From SMWN01 sp965221455 (GTDB taxonomy: Bacteria; Pseudomonadota; Gammaproteobacteria; Eutrophobiales; Eutrophobiaceae), in assembly GCA_965221455.1 (NCBI GenBank), contig OZ244890.1:1302001-1366000 (forward strand): a stretch of DNA of 64,000 bases, written 5' to 3'. Position numbers and translations under genes: made by a program. The notes beneath the pieces were generated by a model. The model was given only the letters and a program-made list of their open reading frames with translations, was not told where the DNA came from and made no database searches. Positions 47,629 to 56,348 of this stretch are shown here, in pieces (position 1 is the stretch's first letter; every line of letters starts with the position of its first letter).

Positions 47629-48879
47629 ATGACAGCGTTTGCCTATCATGACGGTCGGCTTTGTGTCGACGGAGTTCCGCTTGCTGAAATTGCAGAACAT
47701 TTTGGTACGCCATGCTATGTCTATTCGAGATCAGCTGTAGAGGGACAGTGGCGAGCACTTGATTCCGCCCTGGCATCACAAAAACATTTAATCTGCTACG
47801 CTGTCAAAGCCAATTCAAATATAGCCGTGCTTAATGTTCTAGCCAGACTCGGCTCCGGGTTTGATATTGTTTCAGTGGGCGAACTTGAACGTGTGCTTAA
47901 GGCCGGAGGGGAAGCGGGCAAGATTGTCTTTTCCGGGGTCGGCAAAACAGCCGATGAAATGCGACGTGCACTTGAAGTCGGTATAAAATGTTTTAACGTT
48001 GAATCCTTGTCGGAACTGGACCGTTTAAATCAGATTGCCGGGGATTCAGCAAAAGTCGCGCCGGTATCGCTGCGCGTAAACCCGGATATTGATGCCGGCA
48101 CACATCCGTATATTGCTACGGGCCTGCGAGAAAACAAATTCGGCATTGCCTTTGAAGATGCGCTTGCAGGCTACCAAAAAGCCGATGCAATGACGAATCT
48201 CAATGTCGTTGGTATCGATTGTCACATCGGTTCACAAATTACCAGTATGTCGCCTTTCATTGATGCATTTGATCGTTTGCTGAGGTTGGTACAGAAAATT
48301 GAAGCAGGCGGTATCATGCTTGAGCATATTGATATTGGCGGTGGTTTGGGTATCCAATATCAGGATGAGACACCGCCTGCAGCGCAGGAATATGCAGATG
48401 CGCTGTGTGCAAAACTTGCGGGCACTGAATATGAACTCATTCTTGAACCGGGTCGTAGTATTGTCGGCAATGCTGGTATGTTGTTAATGCGGGTTGAATA
48501 CATAAAAAAGACACCGGACAAAAATTTCGCGATTGTCGATGCGGCAATGAACGATCTGTTACGACCTTCCTTGTACAGTGCATGGCATGAAATTTTGCCT
48601 TTAAAAGAACAACAAAATGTAGCCATGGAACAATTTGATATTGTCGGCCCGGTTTGTGAGACATCAGATTTTCTCGGTAAAAAACGTCATTTAACTTTGA
48701 CACAGGACGATCTGTTGGCGGTATGTTCAGCAGGGGCGTACGGTTTTACGATGGCATCAAACTACAATTCACGTCCGCGGGTATGTGAAGTGATGGTGGA
48801 CAGGGACAAGTTCCTTGAAATTAGAAAGAGAGAATCGCTTGATGATTTGATGCATGGAGAATCTCTGCTTCCTGATTAG
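47629..48879 (+). CDS. lysA: diaminopimelate decarboxylase
   Basis: Last enzyme of lysine synthesis, PLP-dependent, 416 residues. The PLP lysine is in ICYAVKANSNIAVLN, the phosphate loop in DIGGGLGIQY, and the Cys of the dimer-shared active site in GPVCETSDFLG. The C-terminal AYGFTMASNYNSRPR is also typical. Cotranscribed with lptM. Convergent with the polysaccharide locus. Confidence 0.97.
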   Translation: MTAFAYHDGRLCVDGVPLAEIAEHFGTPCYVYSRSAVEGQWRALDSALASQKHLICYAVKANSNIAVLNVLARLGSGFDIVSVGELERVLKAGGEAGKIVFSGVGKTADEMRRALEVGIKCFNVESLSELDRLNQIAGDSAKVAPVSLRVNPDIDAGTHPYIATGLRENKFGIAFEDALAGYQKADAMTNLNVVGIDCHIGSQITSMSPFIDAFDRLLRLVQKIEAGGIMLEHIDIGGGLGIQYQDETPPAAQEYADALCAKLAGTEYELILEPGRSIVGNAGMLLMRVEYIKKTPDKNFAIVDAAMNDLLRPSLYSAWHEILPLKEQQNVAMEQFDIVGPVCETSDFLGKKRHLTLTQDDLLAVCSAGAYGFTMASNYNSRPRVCEVMVDRDKFLEIRKRESLDDLMHGESLLPD

Positions 48880-48960
48880 TGTTCATTATTTTTTGCCTGA
48901 GATCCAGGTTTATGATAAACGTACCCGAATATTTTCCAGGATTTATCTTGTTGAATTCAC

Positions 48961-49719
48961 TCATACCTGTTTTTTTATAATCCACTGTTTAAGTTTACTT
49001 AGAGGCTTTGCAATCAATGTCCAGGGATAAGGCTGTAAATCATTTACTTTCCACGCTTTACGATCCATACGATTAGCCTTTAAGCGATTACGTATTGATG
49101 CATTGCTCATTCCGCCTGTACGCATATGCACCAGCACTTCCGGGATATAAACAGTCTGCACCTGATGTTTAAACAAAAACCGCAGCATGATTTCATAATC
49201 TGCCGCAGTGCCCATTTCCAGATTGTATAAGCCATGTTTTTCAAAGACGGAACGCCGAACAAAAAAAGTGGTGTGCGGCGGCATCCATCCATACAGGAAT
49301 TTTTTTCTGGCATAGGCACCCGCTTTCCAGTAGCGAACCACCTTTTTTATATTCACGGGATCCACAAAAACCAAATCACCGTAACAAGCATCTACCTCGG
49401 GATCATTGAATGCATCGACAATTTTGTGCAAAACATTTTCATCATGGTACAAATCATCCGCATGCAGACATCCTATGATGTCACCCGTGGCGAATTTTAT
49501 TCCCTTGTTCAAGCCGTCGAACAGACCGCGATCAGGTTCGGATATAACACGTGACAAACGCGCTTCATATTTTTTAAGTATATCAAGACTTGTATCTGAG
49601 GATCCTCCGTCGATAACGATATGTTCAATAGCCTGAGTTTGAGAATGAACACTTTCGATACAATCAGCCAGGGTATCAGCGGAATTAAAAGTGACCGTCA
49701 AGATTGTGATTTCCTGCAT
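48961..49719 (-). CDS. glycosyltransferase family 2
   Basis: About 252 residues from the ATG at 49719, where the homologous start MQEITILTVTFNSADTLADC lies; the ATG overlaps the stop of the upstream MBOAT fragment by one base. The GT-A fold has the nucleotide-sugar DxD-type element GCLHADDLYHDENV and VIDGGSSDTSLDIL. Close to WcaA/colanic-acid-type transferases that add one sugar to a lipid-linked unit in the cytoplasm. Last gene of the polysaccharide locus. Confidence 0.88.
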   Translation of the reverse strand: MQEITILTVTFNSADTLADCIESVHSQTQAIEHIVIDGGSSDTSLDILKKYEARLSRVISEPDRGLFDGLNKGIKFATGDIIGCLHADDLYHDENVLHKIVDAFNDPEVDACYGDLVFVDPVNIKKVVRYWKAGAYARKKFLYGWMPPHTTFFVRRSVFEKHGLYNLEMGTAADYEIMLRFLFKHQVQTVYIPEVLVHMRTGGMSNASIRNRLKANRMDRKAWKVNDLQPYPWTLIAKPLSKLKQWIIKKQV

Positions 49720-50330
49720 CAGAATTGGAAATAAATAAACTGATTGACAGGTCGCAGATAGATGAATACCAATGCAATAACAATTGTAAAGAATATCGAT
49801 TCTCCAAGTAATAATAATATTGGAGATTTTGACATAACAGGTAGCAGTCTGGTGCTTACAAGAAATGAAACCACTATTCCGATTAACAAAATTGCCGTAA
49901 ACAAATATGTATTTTCCCTCATTCCTGACCATGTGTATTGTGCAGGAGAGAATAATGTTGCCCACATGGAAAAAGTATCTGCAAGCGACTGTGCTCGAAA
50001 CGGTATCCAGCCAGGCATGACTATTGGCAATGTTAATAACCGGCCAATGATATTACGTACAATGTTTGAAAAGCGAGTGAAGTAATTCATGCATAGCCTG
50101 TAAAAAAATATAAAACATGCATGGAATAAGCCCCAAACAACAAATGTCCAGCTCGCGCCATGCCACAATCCCATTAATGCCCATGTAAAAAATAGTGCTT
50201 GTGTTTTTTTCCTGGCCGCAACTTCCGTACCCAGTCCTCCAATAGATCGATTATGCACTGTTGTTCCAGTCAGGGGTAAGTACAGATAGTCTCTTATCCA
50301 ATATCTGTTAATGATAATTGAGATCGTGTT
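49719..50330 (-). pseudogene. MBOAT O-acyltransferase, N-terminally deleted
   Basis: Only the C-terminal part of an AlgI-type MBOAT remains: NRYWIRDYLYLPLTGTTVHN, then ALMGLWHGASWTFVVWGLFH with the catalytic His, then several spans. Family members are about 470-500 residues; some 200 remain, with no normal start. Upstream the frame meets a stop and the sequence switches to the SGNH-like gene in another frame. It would have acetylated the exopolysaccharide. Confidence 0.8.
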
Positions 50331-50869
50331 TTTTTATCATCAATTATTTTTGCAAAATTATGGCGAACGCCTGTTTCACGCATATCATCATAAACTATCG
50401 GTAGAATTAGCGATTTAATGGGCATTTTAAATTGCAGGTATTCGAATAAAAGATAATGTTCATGCAAATTTGCATCAGGCTGGGAATAGGTGACAAGATA
50501 GCCTGAACTGGATTGATTCATTTTTCCATGCAAAATTAATGGTGCACTTTCATCTCCATCTTTATATTGATTAATTGCATGTAATTGTGAATTGCCTAAA
50601 TATAGAAACAAATTATTATTGATGGCATTATTCAGGTAGCCATTAATACACGGTTCTTTATCTTCTACACAGTTACAATGTACATGTATGCCATTGATTC
50701 TGGAAAATACTGAGACAGTGTCATTCTGAAGTGCGTATTGTTCAAAATCTGTTTTATTATCCGGGATTAAATAAATGAATATCGCAGTGGCTATAAGTAA
50801 CCCAAGAAATAAAGGGATAGATAATTGCCATGTATAATGATGGTGTCCGGAATAATATTCAGCAAGCAT
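50294..50869 (-). pseudogene. SGNH-like polysaccharide protein, C-terminally truncated
   Basis: 191 residues. N-terminal membrane anchor (LSIPLFLGLLIATAIFIYL), then FLYLGNSQLHAINQYKDGD, a GNS-type block of SGNH-like proteins of polysaccharide loci, and LILPIVYDDMRETGVRHNF. The open frame runs out at LSLTDIG in bases that belong to the MBOAT gene in another frame, so the catalytic C-terminal half is missing. It starts 9 bases after the carbamoyltransferase stop. Fragment may be made but is unlikely to work. Confidence 0.7.
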
Positions 50870-50878
50870 ATATTTAAA

Positions 50879-52630
50879 TCAGTTGGATCGATATATCATA
50901 TAATTTCCCATCACCAGCAGATCCATACGGGTGCGCAGGAAACAATCCAATGCTTCTTGTGGTCGGCATACGACAGGTTCATTTTCATTGAATGAAGTAT
51001 TCAATAGAACAGGCACGTCCGAGATCGTCTGAAATGTCTGTATAAGTTTATAATATCTGGGGTTGGTTTCCTTATTGACGGTTTGTAAGCGACCGGATCC
51101 GTCCAGATGGGTCACGGCGGGGAGTTCCGGGCGTTTTTTCTCCTTGATCTGAAATACCTTCATCATAAACGGCACATCGTCGTCCTCTTCAAACCATTCC
51201 GGTACATGCTCCCTTAATATTGAAGGCGCAAACGGGCGGAATGATTCCCGCCGCTTGATTTTCAGATTTAATATGTCTTTCATATCACTGCGCCGCGGGT
51301 CGCACAAGATAGATCGATTTCCTAATGCCCGCGGACCCCATTCCATGCGATCCTGAAACCAGCCGATCACCTTGCCTTCAGCAATGGCCTCTGCTGTTTG
51401 TTGACACAATACCATTTCATCATCAATACGGTTGATGCTACACGCTTGTTTCTGTAAGGTTTTTCTTTTGTCATCCAATACCTTACTGATTTCATCATCG
51501 CTGAACTTCGGTCCCCAGTAGGCGTGGTCCATCTGAAATTCACGGCCTGCTGAGGGATTGAATTTATGCCAGGTGACAAATGCTGCGCCAATGGCGCCGC
51601 CTGCGTCACCTGCGGCAGACGGGATATAAACTTTCCTGAAAGGTGTCTTTCGATAGATCTTGCCGTTTGCAACTGAATTCATGGCACAGCCTCCGGACAA
51701 GGCTAGATTATCCAGACCATATTGCTTGTGTAGCATATTCAGTAAATGAAAAAACGCCTCTTCGTACATTGCCTGTACAGAGTGCGCGATATCATAATGC
51801 CTTTGTGTAAGTGCTTCATCGGGTTTTCTTTTATCGCCAAGCAGCCCGATTAATTCATCAGAAAATATCTCCCCAACCATAGGCGAACCATCACTCCACT
51901 TATAAGCAATATTATCTGTGTGATGTTTAAAGTATTCGAGATTGAGTGTATAACGCCCGTCATCATGCAGATATACAATTTCTCGTATCTTTTTCATGTA
52001 GGCAGGTTTGCCATACGGTGCCAGCCCCATGACCTTATACTCGTCACCATAATCAGGGAACCCCAGGTACTGTGTTAATGCCTGGTAAAACATACCCAGT
52101 GAATGCGGGAAATAAATTCTTTGATCGATCCTAATGTCGGCACCGTCGCCCACTCCCCATGCACCACTGGCAAAATCACCGAATCCATCGACAGAAACAA
52201 TGACAGCATTATCAAATGGTGAGACATGAAAGGCGGATGACAGATGAGCAAGATGATGTTCAACTGGACAGAGCTTACCGTTAAATTCCTGGTCAGGTAA
52301 TATATTTTTAAGCTGTTCGATGATGCCCGTCCGTTTCCGTCTGTGTTTGATTTTATCAATAACGAATTTCAAATCGGGTCGTTTAGCCAGCATAAAACCA
52401 AGTTTCTTCCATAAACCCGCTTTTGAGTCCTGATTGATGGCAAGCACATCAATGTCATCAAGTTTAAGACCTGTTTCATCCAGACAATAACGGATTGATT
52501 CTGTCGGTAGACCTGCCCAATGTTTTATTCGACAAAAGCGTTCCTCCTCAACAGCAACCACGAGTTTACCATCGCGAACGATGCACGCAGATGAATCACC
52601 GTGAAAAGCATTGATGCCAATTAATATCAT
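50879..52630 (-). CDS. carbamoyltransferase (NodU/CmcH family)
   Basis: 583 residues. The N-terminal Kae1-like domain has INAFHGDSSACIVRDGKLVV and the metal-binding histidines in CPVEHHLAHLSSAFHVSPF; the C-terminal domain has WFQDRMEWGPRALGNRSIL. Uses carbamoyl phosphate and ATP to carbamoylate a hydroxyl, here most likely a sugar of the exopolysaccharide (inference from context). Intact, with SGNH-like and acyltransferase genes beside it in the usual grouping. Confidence 0.92.
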   Translation of the reverse strand: MILIGINAFHGDSSACIVRDGKLVVAVEEERFCRIKHWAGLPTESIRYCLDETGLKLDDIDVLAINQDSKAGLWKKLGFMLAKRPDLKFVIDKIKHRRKRTGIIEQLKNILPDQEFNGKLCPVEHHLAHLSSAFHVSPFDNAVIVSVDGFGDFASGAWGVGDGADIRIDQRIYFPHSLGMFYQALTQYLGFPDYGDEYKVMGLAPYGKPAYMKKIREIVYLHDDGRYTLNLEYFKHHTDNIAYKWSDGSPMVGEIFSDELIGLLGDKRKPDEALTQRHYDIAHSVQAMYEEAFFHLLNMLHKQYGLDNLALSGGCAMNSVANGKIYRKTPFRKVYIPSAAGDAGGAIGAAFVTWHKFNPSAGREFQMDHAYWGPKFSDDEISKVLDDKRKTLQKQACSINRIDDEMVLCQQTAEAIAEGKVIGWFQDRMEWGPRALGNRSILCDPRRSDMKDILNLKIKRRESFRPFAPSILREHVPEWFEEDDDVPFMMKVFQIKEKKRPELPAVTHLDGSGRLQTVNKETNPRYYKLIQTFQTISDVPVLLNTSFNENEPVVCRPQEALDCFLRTRMDLLVMGNYMIYRSN

Positions 52631-52694
52631 GAATACTATTTATTATTTTCCGGTCTTTATATTTTAATAAGGAAAGTTATGAGAATATGTAAAG

Positions 52695-52722
52695 TCAGCC
52701 CCTGATTCTTTCAGTCCGACAT
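52695..52722 (+). repeat. 28-bp direct repeat, copy 1
   Basis: Contains CCCTGATTCTTTCAGTCC and matches copy 2 at 53977-54004 at 26 of 28 positions. The two copies bracket the glycosyltransferase gene at 52748-53911. Confidence 0.7.
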
Positions 52723-52747
52723 ATCACTTTACAATGATGGATATTGA

Positions 52748-53911
52748 TTATTGAAATGGCATGGTTTTGTATAGTTTGAACATTTGTTCACCAATACTTT
52801 GCCAATTATATTCTTCCTGCATCCACACTCTGCCTCGCTTACCCATTTTTTCCAGATCTTCAAGTGTGAGACGCTGAATTGATATAGCCAATGTATCTGG
52901 ATCATTATCTACAAAAAGTCCACATTGCTTTTCTTCCAGCTTCTTCCATGGTGTACCGGTACTTGTAATTACGGGCACACCATGCGCCAGTGATTCTGCG
53001 ATGACCATACCAAAGTTTTCTGTAAATGAAGGGATAACACAAATATCAGATGATATAAATGCCGTGAGTTTGTCTTCACTATCAAGTTCTCCCTTGAAAC
53101 ATACACTACCGGAGAGTCCCAAATTTCTGACCAGCTCATGCAGGGAATTGCAGTAGTGCGCGTTACCAGTGCCATAGATATCCAGGGAGATATGGTCACT
53201 TTCCAATTGTTTTAATGCTTGTAATAGATTTTCTATCCCTTTCTTGGGATGAAGTCTGCCTAAGTATAGCAAACGTAGTCTGCCATCCGGCTGCCATGTT
53301 CTTGCAGGCAGTTTTTCCGGAATTTCCACGCCATTTGGGATGATTCTGGTGTCAGAGTTTGTGATTCGCTGCTTACTCGCAATTGCCTCTTGTTCCGAAG
53401 TGACATGCAGGATACATTTTTCCGGTGTTATCAGAAAATCACATATCAATTCCCATAATTTCTTGGCGAAAGGTTTCGTCGACCTTTCCCATCTTTGTAA
53501 TGCGCCACGGGAAGACCAGATAATCGGTTTGTCCAGTATGCGACTAATCAGGAGTGTTGGAATAGTTGGTGAGGAATAAACTGCCGTCAGATGAACCACA
53601 TCCGCACATCGAATCATTGGCCAAAGTCGCAGCAGCAATCCTGGAGAGAAAGTATTAAAAAACAACCTGCGACAAAAGAACACCTCATATTTTTCGAGGT
53701 ATATTATCGGGAAATCGTCGGCTGCAATAGTATCATGGCGACTTGGTCCCGCAGTATCTGTGGTTAAAACACGTAGTTTTACATCTGACATTCCCGATAG
53801 TACATTGCATAAACCGTAGGTGGAATATACCGTACCACCCCAGTATGTTGCCGGATAGAAGCTCGGCGTTATATGCAATATATTTATCACGGTTAAAAGT
53901 TTTTCTGCCAA
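52748..53911 (-). CDS. glycosyltransferase family 4 (copy A)
   Basis: 387 residues, GT-B fold. N-terminal acceptor half begins INILHITPSFYPATYWGGTV; the C-terminal donor half has LRLLYLGRLHPKKGIENLL and the nucleotide-sugar EX7E-type region FTENFGMVIAESLAHGVPVI. A GTG at 53887 matches the start of the paralogue and may be the true start. Closely similar to the damaged copy B at 54991-56143 along most of its length, and bracketed by 28-bp direct repeats. Cytoplasmic addition of one sugar to the repeat unit. Confidence 0.9.
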   Translation of the reverse strand: MAEKLLTVINILHITPSFYPATYWGGTVYSTYGLCNVLSGMSDVKLRVLTTDTAGPSRHDTIAADDFPIIYLEKYEVFFCRRLFFNTFSPGLLLRLWPMIRCADVVHLTAVYSSPTIPTLLISRILDKPIIWSSRGALQRWERSTKPFAKKLWELICDFLITPEKCILHVTSEQEAIASKQRITNSDTRIIPNGVEIPEKLPARTWQPDGRLRLLYLGRLHPKKGIENLLQALKQLESDHISLDIYGTGNAHYCNSLHELVRNLGLSGSVCFKGELDSEDKLTAFISSDICVIPSFTENFGMVIAESLAHGVPVITSTGTPWKKLEEKQCGLFVDNDPDTLAISIQRLTLEDLEKMGKRGRVWMQEEYNWQSIGEQMFKLYKTMPFQ

Positions 53912-53976
53912 TAAATATCATTTATTATTTTCAGGATTTTCCGTTGCAAAATCCAATGTATAAGGATACCTGGAAT

Positions 53977-54004
53977 TCAGACCCTGATTCTTTCAGTCCA
54001 ACAT
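53977..54004 (+). repeat. 28-bp direct repeat, copy 2
   Basis: Partner of 52695-52722, on the same strand and lying just upstream (5') of glycosyltransferase copy A. Confidence 0.7.
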
Positions 54005-54032
54005 TCACCATATTCGTACTGGTAATAAATAT

Positions 54033-54521
54033 TTAATTAACGAACATTGCTTGCTCAACAAGCTTATACATTTCGTTTGCGTCTGTCTCTTTATTTGAAT
54101 TTATATTGGATTGCAATTTTTTTGCTTTATTGATGGCACCTGGCAAGTCATCGGCTTTCATTGATATCACAGTTTTATTTTTACCAGAGAATGCCTGTGC
54201 AAGTTCAATTTGATGATCATCAACATGTTCGTCATGTTTTTTTTGTCTTGGCATTATCACAGGAATCTTTCCCGCCAGTATTGTATGAATTAGAGAACCG
54301 GATCCGGCATGCATGATTAGAATATCCGATGTATAAATAGCCCGTTCAAATTCCTCCATATTCATAAACGGTACCCACAGACAATCATCATTGCTTCTTG
54401 CGGACGAATGTCCATGCTGGATGACAATAGGCTCAGATAATATATCCTTATGTTCCAGAACGGCATCAATCAGTCTTATGAATGATTTTCTCATGTTACC
54501 CACAGTGACAAAGGTACTCAT
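54033..54521 (-). CDS. PssE/Alg13-like glycosyltransferase subunit
   Basis: 162 residues, corresponding to the C-terminal donor half of GT family 28. Starts MSTFVTVGNMRKSFIRLIDA and has the UDP-sugar-binding region LIMHAGSGSLIHTILAGKIP. In PssD/PssE pairs the two proteins form one transferase. Overlaps the PssD gene by 4 bases, so they are coupled. Confidence 0.87.
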   Translation of the reverse strand: MSTFVTVGNMRKSFIRLIDAVLEHKDILSEPIVIQHGHSSARSNDDCLWVPFMNMEEFERAIYTSDILIMHAGSGSLIHTILAGKIPVIMPRQKKHDEHVDDHQIELAQAFSGKNKTVISMKADDLPGAINKAKKLQSNINSNKETDANEMYKLVEQAMFVN

Positions 54522-54961
54522 ATTATTGGACCGCCATACACGCCTTTCGGGAAGTATTTACTTAATGATTTCCACTGATAGAAGAACTTATCTGTTAAAT
54601 GATACATAATCCGACCTGTCAACGAAGGACGATTGACTCGAGTAATACACTCAATATAAATAACACGACAATTAAAAAATAAACGGCCGATGATTGTAAA
54701 AGCGATGACAGGACTCGCGCCGGTACTTAATAAAATTGAGGGCTTTTCCTTTTTTAATATGCAAAAGGCTTCCCATAAATTATAAAAGAATAACCAGTCT
54801 CGTTCACTATGCACGATAAAATAAGTATTTTCCTGCATATCAGACGGTAATCCAATCTTGTCATTAATTACATAAAAATGATCAAGTTTCTCGTATAATT
54901 TTTTTAGACAACGAACTTCGGTTAAATGACCGCCGCAAGATGAGACAATACAAACTTTCAT
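54518..54961 (-). CDS. PssD/Alg14-like glycosyltransferase subunit
   Basis: 147 residues, the membrane-anchoring acceptor half of the PssD/PssE transferase. N-terminal CIVSSCGGHLTEVRCLKKL is the Alg14 signature; LLSTGASPVIAFTIIGRLF is the membrane-associated part. Stop overlaps the next start (4 bases). Confidence 0.87.
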   Translation of the reverse strand: MKVCIVSSCGGHLTEVRCLKKLYEKLDHFYVINDKIGLPSDMQENTYFIVHSERDWLFFYNLWEAFCILKKEKPSILLSTGASPVIAFTIIGRLFFNCRVIYIECITRVNRPSLTGRIMYHLTDKFFYQWKSLSKYFPKGVYGGPII

Positions 54962-54990
54962 TTATTTGGTCTCGTTATATAGCCTGGTTG

Positions 54991-56143
54991 TCATGGGTGT
55001 AGGCCGCGATATAATTCCGCCATTTGCGATGCTATACCGCTCCAGTCATATGAGGCCTGCATCCATTATTCTGCCATTTCCCCCCATCTCTGGCAATTCG
55101 TTTTTGATTGATACTGTCAGTGATTCCGGTGAATTATCCACCCAATAACCACACCCTTTTTTTTCAATCTCCTTCCACGGTGTTCCTTTGCTTGCAATTA
55201 CCGGTACACCATGCGCCAGAGATTCTGCGATGACCATGCCAAAGTTTTCTGTAAATGAGGGAACAACACAAACATCGGATGATATAAATGCAGTTAACCT
55301 GTTTTTGCCATCAACATGTCCCTTGAACGATACACTGCCGGAGAGTCCTGAATTTTTCACCAGTACATGCAGAGAACGGCGGCAGGTTGAAATACCAGTG
55401 CCGTATATAGTCAAGGAAATCTGATCACTGTCTAATTGTTTTAATGCCAGCAACAGATCCTCTATCCCCTTTATGTGATCAAGTCTGCCTAAATACAGCA
55501 AACGCAGTTTGCCGTCCGGATTCCATATTCTCGCAGGCAGTTCTTTCGAAGTTGCCACGCCATTTGGAATAATTCTGATTTCAGCATTTGGTATTCTTTG
55601 TTTGCTGGCAACGGCTTCCTGTTGCGAGGTGACATGCAGGATATACTTTTTCGGCGCGATCAGAACATTACATATCAATTCCCATAATTTCCTGGCGAAA
55701 GGTTTTGCCGACTTTCTCCATCTTTGTAGCGAGCCACGCGGAGACCAGACTATCGGTTTGTCCAGTATGCGACTAATCAGGAGTGTTGGAATAGTCGGCG
55801 AGGAATAAACTGCTGTCAGATGCTCCACATCTGCCCATCGAATCATTGACCAAAGTCGCAGCAACAACCCTGGGGCAAAGGTATTAAAAAATAATCTGCG
55901 ACAAAAAAATACCCCATATTTTTCGGCATATATCATTGGGAAATTGTCGACCATCACTGCATCACTGCATCACTGCATCACTGCATCACTGCGACTGGGT
56001 CCCGCAGCATCTGTTGTTAAAATGCGCAGTTTTATATCTGATATTCTGGACAGTTCGTTACATAAACAGTAGGCGGAATATATAGGGCCACCCCAGCGTG
56101 TTGCCGGATAGAAGTTCGGTGTTACGTGCAATATTTTAATCAC
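54991..56143 (-). pseudogene. glycosyltransferase family 4 (copy B), interrupted
   Basis: From the GTG at 56143 the frame reads IKILHVTPNFYPATRWGGPI through TTDAAGPSRSDAVMQ and stops in the octanucleotide repeat at 55952-55991. The same frame resumes after the repeat and runs through LRLLYLGRLDHIKGIEDLL and FTENFGMVIAESLAHGVPVI. A second lesion near 55070 shifts the frame: the original end WMQASYDWSGIASQMAELYR is read in another frame up to the stop at 54991. About 75 percent similar to copy A by eye. A shorter product from the GTG at 55957 would lack the acceptor domain. Confidence 0.8.
55952..55991. repeat. octanucleotide tandem repeat (CATCACTG)5 inside a glycosyltransferase gene
   Basis: Five exact copies of an 8-base unit. 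On the coding strand (CAGTGATG) the third unit is read CAG TGA, giving a stop. Two units would keep the frame without a stop; five keep the downstream frame but contain the stop. Confidence 0.9.
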
Positions 56144-56348
56144 AGAGTTTGATATAATTCGTGTCTGTATTACGCCGCCGTCAGTCCCATACTTGATATT
56201 TATAATTCAATACAGGATTTATTTTGTGATAAATTAAATACCGATTATGTATTTAGCGATGTTGAAATCGTGATCGCCAGGTGCTGGAGGTTCTGAAGCA
56301 TTAATAATTTAGAGCTATCTTGCAAGATATTATACCTAAATAATTGCT

